The translations under genes were made by a program, and so were the position numbers. This document shows positions 16,861 through 25,746 of a stretch of 44,259 nucleotides of DNA, one piece after another. Origin of the DNA: an uncultured Prevotellaceae bacterium (GTDB lineage: Bacteria > Bacteroidota > Bacteroidia > Bacteroidales > Bacteroidaceae); assembly GCA_900313615.1 (NCBI GenBank), contig OMRP01000018.1, positions 1 through 44,259 on the forward strand. Reading direction: 5' to 3'. The first letter of the stretch is position 1; the number at the start of each line of letters is the position of its first letter. Under the pieces are notes generated by a model. It was not told where the DNA came from and searched no databases. It worked only from the letters and a program-made list of their open reading frames with translations.

Positions 16861-19329
16861 ATGAAACAATCGTTACTCATCTTTTTCCTTTCGTTATTCA
16901 CTTCCACCGTCTTGGGCCAGAGTCGTGACAAAACGCTCACCATCACCGTGACGGTGAATACCGACGACATCCTCGTCGACCAAGTGGTGCAACTTACGCA
17001 GATGGATTATTCGCTCTCGTATGGCACCTTGAAACTGGATGTCAACGGACAGTGTACTGTTAAAGCCTATGCCGGCAACCATCGCGTGGAGGTGAATCGT
17101 GAGGGTTACCTCCCAGCGTCACTCGACTTCACTATTCCCGAAGAGGCTACTACATATGCCGTCAGCCTGAGTCTTGAAGAACAGGTGCGCAATCCCTTCG
17201 CCCTTTCTGCTTCATGGACACATGATGCCTATACAGGTGACAACACCGTGCAACTGACGTGGAATACGGAGCAACCAGCGTTCTTCGACGATTTTGAGGG
17301 TTATGAGCCTTTTGCCGTGACTTTCGGCGAGTGGACGGGTATCGACGCCGACCAAGAGGCGGCGGCAGCTTTGGTGGGTGACTATCCCAACCGAGGCCTT
17401 TTGCAGTATGCGCAGATCATCAACCCGTTGGCTGTCGACCCCACATGGTGGTACGACTATCCTATCCTTCGCCCCTACGAAGGCAAGCAGTATGTGGGTT
17501 TCACACGCACCTCATCGGGTGACGCCAATGATGACTGGCTCATTTCACCCGCCATCGAGGTGGGCACCGACAATGCCCTCATCTTCATGGGTAAGGCCGC
17601 TGACCAGTTCTTGGAGCGGTTCCAAGTGTATGTAACCACCCAAACAGACAACCCCGTACAGGGCGATTTCACCCGACTTGACCAAGGCAATTACGAGACA
17701 GCCGACTTTATGGGATGGCGAAAGTATGAGTATGACTTGTCAGCCTATGCAGGACAGACCGTCAAATTAGCTATCCGTTATATCAGTGACTACAACCATT
17801 ATCGTTCCTTCATGCTCATGATAGACAATTTCTATGTGGGACAAAGCCGTAGTTATGAGAGTGCGAAGGTGAGGGCTCGACGCATCAACCGTTCCGAGGA
17901 CAATCCTTATGAACTGTTCCGTATCTACCGTGATGGCGTGGAAGTGGGCAATACGGCCCTCTATACCTATACCTTCAAGAAAGAGACGGCCGGTGACCAT
18001 GTGTATGGCGTGAAGGCTCAATATTTGGCTGCCGAGAGCGAGATGACAACCACCACGCTCTCCATTCCTGCTACTGGATTCTCGAAGGTTACCTTTGCAG
18101 TGACGGCGGATAGCAAACTCACCACCAATGGTGTGACACTTAACCTCGTGAGCACAGGCACCAGCGACACCTATGAACTGACGGTGGCCGATGGCATGGC
18201 TGAGATAGCCTCGCTACCTGACGGAGATTATGTTGTGAATGTGGAGGAGGGCGCCTTCTCTGGTTACCAACAAGCTTTCTCTGTCAATGGCGACCGTACG
18301 GTGGACATCGTCCTTACCGACAACATGCTCACGCCATATAATATTACCGCTGACGTCACCGATGATGGCGTTGTCGTGAGATGGAACCAAGAGTTGGTGT
18401 TCCAAGACAGTTTCGAAGATTATCCTGACTTCGCCACCGGTTCCTTCGGTGAGTGGAAATCGGTTGACCTAGACCAGATGCCCGTCTATCCTATCGGTCT
18501 AGGCGGTGCCACTAACATCGTCACCTTCCCTGGTTCGGGTACTCCGACGGTACCCACAGCCATCGCTCCATTGGTGTTCAATCCTTGGACCACCGTGCCG
18601 GCGATGATGCCCACCGACCCCGCCGTGCAGGCACCGACAGGTGACAAGACCATCGTGTTCTTCTCGCCACAGCGTTACCAAGCCAACAAATGGCTCATCT
18701 CGCCGGAGATAGAGATACGCGAAGGCTATGCTCTTACCACAACGATGAAATCATATGAGGGTATGTATGCCGAGAGCGTGGAGTTCTGCGTTTCCACCTC
18801 GGGTGACCAACCCTCCGATTTCACCGTCATCAGCAATGCTATGAATATTCCTGGCGGTGAATGGACCATCTACCAGACACCGCTCGCCGACTACGCTGGA
18901 CAGAAGGTACGTCTGGCCATACACTATATCAGTTACGATACCTTCTTCCTACAACTCGACGATTTCACTGTAGGACCTGAGAGCGGTGAGGCTCCCTTGG
19001 TCGACTACGGCAATGTGGTGCGCTACGACATCTATCTTGATGGTGTGAAGGTGGGTGAGAGCAACACACCGACTTATACATTCACCAACCTGTCGGAAGG
19101 ACAGCATACCATTGGCATCAAGGCCATCTACCTCAATGGGGAGTCTGATATGGCAGAATATGTTATCGATGTCGCTACAGGCATCGCCACCGTGTGTCTC
19201 GAAAATGCCGCCCAAGGTGAGGTGTATGCCATCGATGGACGGCGTATGACCGGCCATTGGAACGATCTGCCACGAGGTATTTATCTTGTCAAGAAAAACA
19301 ACGAATATATCAAAGTACAAAAACAATGA
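16861..19329 (+). CDS. Secreted adhesin-like protein with two choice-of-anchor-J domains
   Basis: 822 residues with a signal peptide (STVLGQS). N-terminal PEGA/CnaB-like beta domain (about 22-110, ending in the NREGYLPASLDF strand), J domain 1 (about 139-325, FFDDFEGYEPF...MLMIDNFYVG), an FN3-like strand set (about 330-395), CnaB-like domain (about 405-485), J domain 2 (about 512-705, FQDSFEDYPDF...LQLDDFTVG), another FN3-like segment and the tail VYAIDGRRMTGHWNDLPRG then IYLVKKNNEYIKVQKQ. The two J domains are probably an internal duplication, since each is preceded by VQLTWN or VVRWNQ and followed by the YRDGVEVG or YLDGVKVG strand. The protein is predicted to be cell-surface or secreted. 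The stop codon overlaps the next ATG (ATGA), so the two genes are translationally coupled. Confidence 0.85.
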   Translation: MKQSLLIFFLSLFTSTVLGQSRDKTLTITVTVNTDDILVDQVVQLTQMDYSLSYGTLKLDVNGQCTVKAYAGNHRVEVNREGYLPASLDFTIPEEATTYAVSLSLEEQVRNPFALSASWTHDAYTGDNTVQLTWNTEQPAFFDDFEGYEPFAVTFGEWTGIDADQEAAAALVGDYPNRGLLQYAQIINPLAVDPTWWYDYPILRPYEGKQYVGFTRTSSGDANDDWLISPAIEVGTDNALIFMGKAADQFLERFQVYVTTQTDNPVQGDFTRLDQGNYETADFMGWRKYEYDLSAYAGQTVKLAIRYISDYNHYRSFMLMIDNFYVGQSRSYESAKVRARRINRSEDNPYELFRIYRDGVEVGNTALYTYTFKKETAGDHVYGVKAQYLAAESEMTTTTLSIPATGFSKVTFAVTADSKLTTNGVTLNLVSTGTSDTYELTVADGMAEIASLPDGDYVVNVEEGAFSGYQQAFSVNGDRTVDIVLTDNMLTPYNITADVTDDGVVVRWNQELVFQDSFEDYPDFATGSFGEWKSVDLDQMPVYPIGLGGATNIVTFPGSGTPTVPTAIAPLVFNPWTTVPAMMPTDPAVQAPTGDKTIVFFSPQRYQANKWLISPEIEIREGYALTTTMKSYEGMYAESVEFCVSTSGDQPSDFTVISNAMNIPGGEWTIYQTPLADYAGQKVRLAIHYISYDTFFLQLDDFTVGPESGEAPLVDYGNVVRYDIYLDGVKVGESNTPTYTFTNLSEGQHTIGIKAIYLNGESDMAEYVIDVATGIATVCLENAAQGEVYAIDGRRMTGHWNDLPRGIYLVKKNNEYIKVQKQ

Positions 19330-21251
19330 GAAAACTCATGATAAGCATGGTGGCGCTGTTCTGCGCCACCGCTATCCACGCCCAACAGATAGAGGTCAAT
19401 GTCCCCTTGTCGTCACTTCGCGCCTATGTTCCCTCAAAGCAATCATTGGCTCCCAGTCGTGCCGAGGGCCTTTCGGGTTTACAGCGTGCAGTGGGCTATG
19501 CCCAGGGCGACAGCATCACCATCAACGGCGCGAGGGTAGGTACTGCAGGCACCTATCCCGTAGGGGCAATCATCGACGCCTCTGTGCTTGAGCGTTTCGC
19601 TGGTTGCAAGGTGGTTGGTATTCGATATGCCGTGGCACAGGACATGGGTCGCATACGCGCCTTCCTCTATCCCGTTACCGAAGAAGGTTATATCGACGAG
19701 GGTGCTGCCATCACTAAGAACCAAAGGGCGTATGCCGGTTGGAACAATGTGTTTTTCAACGGCGATGTATCGTATGACATCCAAGGCGACGAGCAGTTGC
19801 TTGTGGGCTTCGATTATGTGGAGAGTGACGAGATGGTGGCCGCAGAGACGGGCGCTCTCTGCACCTATGGTGAATCGTCGGGCACAGAACTGATGATTTA
19901 TGCCAATTTAAGCAGTGGCGAGGGGTGGTATCAGGTGAACAACCTCGGTTGTCTTTGTGTGCAACTCATCGTTGATGTGAGTTCGTTGCCAGAGAAAGAT
20001 ATCGACATTTCTTATTTTGACTCAGGATTCCGCTATAAGAAACCTGGCGAGGATGTTGAATTGTACGCTATCGTGCAGAATGTGGGTCGCTCAGATATCG
20101 CCTCCTATGAATTGGCTTACCAACTCGACGACCAGCCTGAGGCCATCGTCAATGGTTCCAACCTGAAAGAAGGCTTCAATGAGACGTTCCAACCTGTGGT
20201 GTCGTTACCATCAGATATCGCCATAGGCAAGCATACGTTGACGTTTTACTTGAAGAGTGCCGACGGTGAAACGCTGGGAGGAACGATGAAAGACAAGGAA
20301 AGTGTGAATTTCTATGTCTATACGCAGACCATGTCGAGACAGAAGGTATATGTTGAACAGTACACCGACCAGGGTTACTACCTCTCCGCCGATGTGAACA
20401 GCTGCTTTGCCAAGGCTACCTCCGTGAGTGACATCATGTGCATGGTGAATGTGTATGCGCCCGACAATCTGTTGGCGCTGCCTGAGTCGAATTACCTACA
20501 TGACCTCTATGCGTATACCCTGCCATCGTTCACGGTCAACCGTTCTTACTTCCCTGGTGAGGAATACATTGCTTACGACCTCAACTACTATGTGCAACTG
20601 TATCCCACTTTCGTGCCAGGAATCATTTCCGATATTGTCATGGAAGACAAGGAACGTGAGGGATTTGCTACTGTGGATTTGGCTGCCGAGTATGATGCCG
20701 ACACCCAGCAACTGTCCATCGACGTGAGTGGTGACCTGACCGATGAGGCAGAAGCCATTTTTGGCGATGTGGCTGTCACGCTGATGATTACCGAAGACAA
20801 TGTGAAGGCGGCGCAACAAGTGCTTAACCCAGTCACTAACCGTCCTAGAATTGACGCTCAGTATGTCCATAACCATGTGCTCAGGCAATATGTCACCGCT
20901 CCCACGGGTGATAAAGTGGCGCTCAGTGGTAATACGTTTGCAGGTCATTTCACCACAACACTCTCCAGCGAGTGGAAGTCGGAAGACCTGAGACTGGTGG
21001 CAGTTGTCTCCCGTTATGCCACAGCGGTGACTGATGCCAACGTGATGGAGATGGATGTGGTGGGAGCCAACGACCTCGACCTTAGCACCATCGTGCCCAC
21101 GGGCATCCGCAGCCTCACTCCCGACTCTTCTCCAGGAGAGGGGAGTGAATACTTCACCCTCGATGGCGTTCGCCTTGGTTCCGAACCATCTCAACCAGGT
21201 ATCTACCTGATTCGACATAATGGGAAAACAATAAAAAAAGTAAAAAGGTAA
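19326..21251 (+). CDS. Omp28-related secreted protein with sorting tail
   Basis: 641 residues with a signal peptide (CATAIHAQ). The N-terminal half is a beta domain with a KVVGIRYAV/LLVGFDYVES pattern, then an Ig-like segment (DISYFDSGFRYKKPGEDVELYAIVQNVG). From about residue 335, RQKVYVEQYTDQGYY recalls the vxExFTG start of Omp28-type proteins. ITEDNVKAAQQ and YVHNHVLRQYVT (about 495-530) match the C-terminal landmarks I know from that family. The paired cysteines that usually follow the FTG step are absent. The tail is YFTLDGVRLGSEPSQPG then IYLIRHNGKTIKKVKR. The start at 19326 overlaps the previous stop and gives the signal peptide. Family assignment is from memory and moderate. Confidence 0.7.
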   Translation: MRKLMISMVALFCATAIHAQQIEVNVPLSSLRAYVPSKQSLAPSRAEGLSGLQRAVGYAQGDSITINGARVGTAGTYPVGAIIDASVLERFAGCKVVGIRYAVAQDMGRIRAFLYPVTEEGYIDEGAAITKNQRAYAGWNNVFFNGDVSYDIQGDEQLLVGFDYVESDEMVAAETGALCTYGESSGTELMIYANLSSGEGWYQVNNLGCLCVQLIVDVSSLPEKDIDISYFDSGFRYKKPGEDVELYAIVQNVGRSDIASYELAYQLDDQPEAIVNGSNLKEGFNETFQPVVSLPSDIAIGKHTLTFYLKSADGETLGGTMKDKESVNFYVYTQTMSRQKVYVEQYTDQGYYLSADVNSCFAKATSVSDIMCMVNVYAPDNLLALPESNYLHDLYAYTLPSFTVNRSYFPGEEYIAYDLNYYVQLYPTFVPGIISDIVMEDKEREGFATVDLAAEYDADTQQLSIDVSGDLTDEAEAIFGDVAVTLMITEDNVKAAQQVLNPVTNRPRIDAQYVHNHVLRQYVTAPTGDKVALSGNTFAGHFTTTLSSEWKSEDLRLVAVVSRYATAVTDANVMEMDVVGANDLDLSTIVPTGIRSLTPDSSPGEGSEYFTLDGVRLGSEPSQPGIYLIRHNGKTIKKVKR

Positions 21252-21289
21252 ATTACCCAGTTTGGGAGTTTAAGAGCTTTGAGAAGTCT

Positions 21290-21323
21290 GGACAATAGTT
21301 TGTGGATCCATAGACTATTGTCC
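21290..21323 (+). terminator. Perfect 10-bp hairpin after the two-gene operon
   Basis: GGACAATAGT (21290-21299) and ACTATTGTCC (21314-21323) are exact complements, and the loop holds the palindrome TGGATCCA. There is no T run, so the termination role is uncertain. Confidence 0.55.
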
Positions 21324-21330
21324 AAATTCG

Positions 21331-21390
21331 TTACTTGTTACTTGTCACTCATCACTCATCACTCATCACTTGTCACTCGTCACTCATCAC
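21331..21390. repeat. TCACTCA/TTACTTG word repeats
   Basis: About eight 7-base words (TTACTTG, TCACTCA, TCACTTG, TCACTCG) in near-perfect tandem. Together with the hairpin before and the promoter after, this accounts for the gene-free stretch 21252-21586. Confidence 0.75.
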
Positions 21391-21463
21391 TATATCTGTT
21401 TTTGTCAAAAACAGCACATTTTCACCTAATTATATGGAAAAAACATCGAAAAACCGTCGAAAA

Positions 21464-21495
21464 TTTGTTCATTATGTAAAAAATATCTAATTTTG
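21464..21495 (+). promoter_or_regulatory. Promoter of the 1202-residue paralogue
   Basis: TTTG (21464-21467), exactly 20 bases, then TAATTTTG (21488-21495). The leader is about 85 bases and AT-rich. Confidence 0.75.
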
Positions 21496-21586
21496 CAAGT
21501 TGAACCATTGGCAACAGGCATTTTTGCCCACAATAACCTAACGAATAAAACTTAAATAATTAAATAATCATTTAAACGTAACGCTT

Positions 21587-24500
21587 ATGAAAAAAGCTAA
21601 ACTATTATTATTGACACTGCTCGCCGTGTTGGGCTATTCCAACGTGCTGGCAGAAACGGTGAGTCCATATACTGTGGACTTCGAGACAAAGGTGACGACC
21701 AATGGTGTCCCCAACTTTGCCGTAGCTTCCAATTGGGGGCATATTGCAGACTCCTATGAAGATTATTGGGGAGATCAAAGTTATCCTACTTACAGCTATT
21801 CAGAGACAGCTGGTATAGACGGTACGCAGTGCATGAGTATTTACACTAATCAGGGAAGCAACGGAATATACGACTTGTTGGTTACTCCCTTAGTGTCTGG
21901 TGAAGTGACCATCTACGCTAAGCCGATGTACTCATCCTATCTTAGTACTGCGTTTGTGGAATTCTGGTCGCTCAACGAGGATGGAACAGCTAAAAACGAA
22001 CGAATTGCTGTTTCCGAATTCACTGATGCAAGTGTTTGGACTCCAATCACCATTAATCTGAGCACCCCGCAGCGTATAGGTATTCGTACTAGTCAGGTGT
22101 ATTTTGATAACTTTATGGCAGAATCAGCAACTATCATTCCAGAGGAGAAACTGACTGTCGTCGGACTGAGTGCCGTTTCGGGCAATACCCCCGTAATTTG
22201 TAACCAGACCGAAAACGGTTCGGCCGTCGTAACAGCCAACGTCAAGTTGCAGAACACAGGTGATGTGGACCTCGTGACAGGTGAGACAGAAAACTACACC
22301 TTGTCTTTTGCTTGGAAACAGTATTATGGCAGCACGGTTACCACATACGATGACGTGACATTCGATATTCCCGAGAATATTGCTGTTGGCGAGGAGAAGA
22401 CCATCGCCGTGACATTCGATATTCCCGCTGAAGTGGCAAGTGCAATTTTCGCTAATCAGTCATCAGGGTATTACTATCTGAAAGTAAAAGAAAATGTTAC
22501 GGGGACCGTATCTTCTTCCGAATTGCAGTGCCAGTTGAAGAAATACGAGTCGAAATTTATCTTCGATAAGGAAGGAACATCTTATTATAGTAGTTCAAGT
22601 GCTACGACGACACCTATCGACTTTGGTAAGATTACCGAATCCACAACATTAAATTATGAGATTTATAACTCAGGTAACGCTCCTGTGGTTATTAACAGTT
22701 TCACATTGTCCGAGCCGTTTATGTCCGATGCTCCCGCCACTCCGTTTAGTGTGGCCGGTGGTGAGAAGAAAGTAATTGCTATCACCATGCCTTTTGGTGA
22801 GCCGGGAATCTTCTCTGGCAATTTGACTATTAACTACACCAACTACGGTCAGGAAGCAGTTGATTATACTCTTGGTATCTCAGGTACAATCGTTGATGCT
22901 TCGAAGAACCTTATCACCTTCAGCAATGCCGACAATACCAACGGTCAGTTCCCCGCAGGGTCGATTCATTCCGACCAGGTGTATATCTCTTCTGCAACCG
23001 AGGGTTCTACGACGAACTACTTCCTCCAGAGCACAAGCACTGTTACCAAGTTCGTCACTCCGCTGTTGACAGCCACTGCAGGGGAAAGTTTCACCTTTGA
23101 CGCTTGGTATTCTGGTTACAATGCAACAAATGGAACGGCTTATGTCACTGTTTATACTTCTCCCGACCGTGTGAATTGGACGCAAATATCCAAGGAAACT
23201 TATTCTGGTGGCATTAGCAGTAATATGAAGTCTTTTACTGCTACCATCGCTGAGGCAGGTGACTATTATCTGGCATTTGAAATTGGTTCCGCTACCAGGC
23301 TTGACAATATTTACGGCCTTACATTGGCTGCTGCTCCTGAGCATGATTGGTATATTTCTGAAGAGGCAACCATTCCTACCACAGGTATGCAGAACAATGA
23401 TTACACTGCTTCAATCAAGGTGAAAAATATCAGTGCCGATGCTGACAACCTGACCGCCACCCTTTATATGGATGGCGAGGCCGTTGTTACCAAGGATGTT
23501 TCTTTGGAAGGCAACACAAAGACCGCTGTCGAGGGAACGGGAAACAACAACTATAGCAATATCAAAGACCCAGAAACCATTGAACTTACCTTCAAACCTC
23601 ACACAGCGGGTACCCTTCCCACTTACATTGAATTAAAAGCTGGTGAGACAGTTTGCACTACGGATGAAGTGCAAGTGGAGATTGCTGAAGAAGTCGCAGT
23701 AAGTGGTATTCAAGTAGGTGAGAAAACTGCAACCAAAAGCTCTGTTCCATTCTATTTTACTTGGGCTGACCATAGTTCTGGAAAATCGATGTGCGACTTT
23801 GCTTATTCGAAGGAAGAGTTGGCCGCATTTGGAATTAAAGAAGGTAGCAAAATAAAGTCGATTACCTTTACAGGAACACCAACATCTTCAAAAACATTCT
23901 CAAATGGTTTGACGGTTGATGTTTGGGTAGGTATGGAAACTGATGGTACATTGACCTATTCTACAGCAGGTACTGCAGATACAGAAAACATGTTCCATCA
24001 AACGATTATTGATGAAGCCTCATATACTTTTACTTCAGGTAGTCCTATTGATTTCACAATAACATTTGATGAACCGCTAGTATACGATGGAAATTCCGCT
24101 ATCCGTGTATTCACTAACACTAACGGTCATGGGTCATATCTTAATGTTAATTTCCCAGTAGATGATAACTATTATAATGGTTACTACGCATATGGAACCA
24201 ATTCGTATAGTTCCGCATCTTGTACTCCCGTTGCATACTTTGACCTTGAAGTCGAGACTCCGAAACTCTTTGGAGCCGTGAAAGATATTTCTGGTAAGAC
24301 ACAAGAGGCTCCATTACCTCTCGCAGGTGCCAAGGTAACCATCAGAAGCTCGGTGGACGATGTGGAATACACTGGTGTCACCGATGAGAATGGTAACTAC
24401 TGCATTGATATTGTCCAGAAAGACCTTACTTATGATGAGTTCTTCTGTGAACTTGATGGTTATGCTACGGAGAGTTACACCGAGAGATCTGGTAAAAATG

Positions 24501-25195
24501 TCACCTTCAATTCGGATTGCGACCTCTGGATAGAGGATTACCCATTTATCGGCGATGAAACAATAACGGGATGCTCCTATAATTTCGGCATGTACCCATG
24601 TGTCGAACTGACCATCTCTGAGTCCACTTGGGCTACATTCTACTATGAGAGGGACTCCTATATGGTTCCTGAAGGCCTGACTGCTTATACCGCTGTGAAG
24701 GATGGCAACGAGATCGTATTGTCAGATCGTGGTCTCTATATTCCTGCTGCATGCCCCGTGGTCATCAATGGTGAACCGGGAACCTATCAATTCAAGTGGA
24801 CTGACACTTCCTATTCCTACACTGGCGACAACGACCTCATCGGTTCAGAGGAAGGTGGCACGTTTGGTCCCGACGGCGCGAAGTACTATGTGCTATCTTG
24901 GAAAAACAAGAACAAGAACGTGGAAGAGGTAGGCTTCTATTATCTCCAAGGTTCTAAGGGTGCATACGCCAAGGTGAAGGCTCACCAAGCTTATATGAAG
25001 GTACCTAGTTCTCAAGCCAATGAGGCTGGCTACACCTTCGTCATCAACGATGGTACAACAGGTATCTCTGCTGTGGAAGCAGAAGACTCCGTGCTCGACC
25101 TGAACCAGCCGATGTACAACCTCGCTGGACAACGTGTAGGCAAAGACTACCGTGGTGTGGTGATTCAGAACGGCAAGAAAACCATAAAAAAGTAA
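21587..25195 (+). CDS. Large secreted modular protein, first of two tandem paralogues
   Basis: 1202 residues with a signal peptide (YSNVLAE). Modules: J-like domain (about 25-180, VYFDNFMAES at its end), Ig-like domain (185-310), Hydin-like domain (about 345-440, LNYEIYNSGNAPVVINSFTL), second J-like domain (about 440-580, ending LDNIYGLTLAAAPEHDWY), CARDB-like domain (585-700), a beta module (700-890, FGIKEGSKIKSITFTG), a CnaB/carboxypeptidase-regulatory domain (about 894-985) and a tail MYNLAGQRVGKDYRG then VVIQNGKKTIKK. The gene starting at 25747 has the same modules in the same order. By eye this copy is clearly more A/T-rich. Function is probably adhesion or surface binding. A mini-protein gene follows after 68 bases. 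Confidence 0.85.
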   Translation: MKKAKLLLLTLLAVLGYSNVLAETVSPYTVDFETKVTTNGVPNFAVASNWGHIADSYEDYWGDQSYPTYSYSETAGIDGTQCMSIYTNQGSNGIYDLLVTPLVSGEVTIYAKPMYSSYLSTAFVEFWSLNEDGTAKNERIAVSEFTDASVWTPITINLSTPQRIGIRTSQVYFDNFMAESATIIPEEKLTVVGLSAVSGNTPVICNQTENGSAVVTANVKLQNTGDVDLVTGETENYTLSFAWKQYYGSTVTTYDDVTFDIPENIAVGEEKTIAVTFDIPAEVASAIFANQSSGYYYLKVKENVTGTVSSSELQCQLKKYESKFIFDKEGTSYYSSSSATTTPIDFGKITESTTLNYEIYNSGNAPVVINSFTLSEPFMSDAPATPFSVAGGEKKVIAITMPFGEPGIFSGNLTINYTNYGQEAVDYTLGISGTIVDASKNLITFSNADNTNGQFPAGSIHSDQVYISSATEGSTTNYFLQSTSTVTKFVTPLLTATAGESFTFDAWYSGYNATNGTAYVTVYTSPDRVNWTQISKETYSGGISSNMKSFTATIAEAGDYYLAFEIGSATRLDNIYGLTLAAAPEHDWYISEEATIPTTGMQNNDYTASIKVKNISADADNLTATLYMDGEAVVTKDVSLEGNTKTAVEGTGNNNYSNIKDPETIELTFKPHTAGTLPTYIELKAGETVCTTDEVQVEIAEEVAVSGIQVGEKTATKSSVPFYFTWADHSSGKSMCDFAYSKEELAAFGIKEGSKIKSITFTGTPTSSKTFSNGLTVDVWVGMETDGTLTYSTAGTADTENMFHQTIIDEASYTFTSGSPIDFTITFDEPLVYDGNSAIRVFTNTNGHGSYLNVNFPVDDNYYNGYYAYGTNSYSSASCTPVAYFDLEVETPKLFGAVKDISGKTQEAPLPLAGAKVTIRSSVDDVEYTGVTDENGNYCIDIVQKDLTYDEFFCELDGYATESYTERSGKNVTFNSDCDLWIEDYPFIGDETITGCSYNFGMYPCVELTISESTWATFYYERDSYMVPEGLTAYTAVKDGNEIVLSDRGLYIPAACPVVINGEPGTYQFKWTDTSYSYTGDNDLIGSEEGGTFGPDGAKYYVLSWKNKNKNVEEVGFYYLQGSKGAYAKVKAHQAYMKVPSSQANEAGYTFVINDGTTGISAVEAEDSVLDLNQPMYNLAGQRVGKDYRGVVIQNGKKTIKK

Positions 25196-25198
25196 AAA

Positions 25199-25256
25199 GG
25201 TAAAACTCGTGTGACGGGGTAATCTCTCACCCCTTACCCCTCACCCCTTACTTCTA
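25199..25256. repeat. Short two-half word repeat
   Basis: GTAAAA/GGTAAA words at the end of the paralogue and just after it face CACCCCTTACCCCTCACCCC words at 25227-25250. It is the same design as the larger blocks but weaker. Confidence 0.5.
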
Positions 25257-25263
25257 TATGATT

Positions 25264-25446
25264 ATGAAAAGAGAATATATTCAACCTGAGAGCAAGTACC
25301 TTACTGTTAACGGCGAGGCTGTGATGATAGGTGGTGGCGACGAGGAAGGCTATGGCAGCGCCATGGGCAACGAAGCCACTTTCGAGGAGCCGGCTGAGGC
25401 TGAGATTCAGGAATCCCTTCCCCAATCCACTTCGGTTTGGGAATAA
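25264..25446 (+). CDS. Mini-protein of the MKKxYIxP type, copy 1
   Basis: 60 residues, starting MKREYIQPESKYLTVNGEA and ending TSVWE. No signal peptide or membrane segment. It is acidic and glycine-containing (MIGGGDEEGYG). It shares with the mini-protein at 29379 an MK(K/R)xYIxPxxK start, an N-x-EA-hydrophobic run and a C-terminal WE, and both sit directly behind one of the two large paralogues, so it is very likely a real gene. I recall similar unnamed short proteins in Prevotella and Bacteroides, but the function is unknown. The conserved start with a variable acidic body would fit a peptide precursor, but no modifying enzyme is seen nearby. The ATG at 25264 is preferred over 25258 by alignment with copy 2. 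A strong terminator follows. Confidence 0.75.
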   Translation: MKREYIQPESKYLTVNGEAVMIGGGDEEGYGSAMGNEATFEEPAEAEIQESLPQSTSVWE

Positions 25447-25509
25447 GGAAAATTAAAAGATTAAATAATTAAAAAATTAAGCCGCAATAGGTTTAGTTTC
25501 TGGAAGTTG

Positions 25510-25552
25510 GTCCCAGCAACGTGTTACGCACGTTGCTGGGACTGGCTTTTTT
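25510..25552 (+). terminator. Strong intrinsic terminator
   Basis: GTCCCAGCAACGTG (25510-25523) and its exact complement (25529-25542) form a 14-bp stem with a 5-base loop, followed by six T. It ends the unit of the first paralogue and its mini-protein. Confidence 0.9.
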
Positions 25553-25695
25553 GTGAGCCGCCACTGATGACTCTTTCATCCTTTTAGCGTGACACTGATT
25601 ATACAAATTCAACTGATAGTTCTGATTTATTTATAGCCATTTTTGTAAATAATAAAAAACCATGGTCATTTCTGTGAAATTCTCAAAAAAAACAT

Positions 25696-25703
25696 TATTT
25701 TTG
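25696..25703 (+). promoter_or_regulatory. -7 element of the second paralogue
   Basis: TATTTTTG matches TAnnTTTG. The -33 region at 20-21 bases is weak (TCTG). The stretch 25553-25695 holds nothing else that I recognise. Confidence 0.6.
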
Positions 25704-25746
25704 CACTTAGACATTTTTTGACAAGAAAAACTTAAACAATATGCTT

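Noticed and set aside
21331-21390. Possible CRISPR array in TCACTCA repeats
   Set aside because: Units are 7 bases with no spacers, and no cas genes are present.
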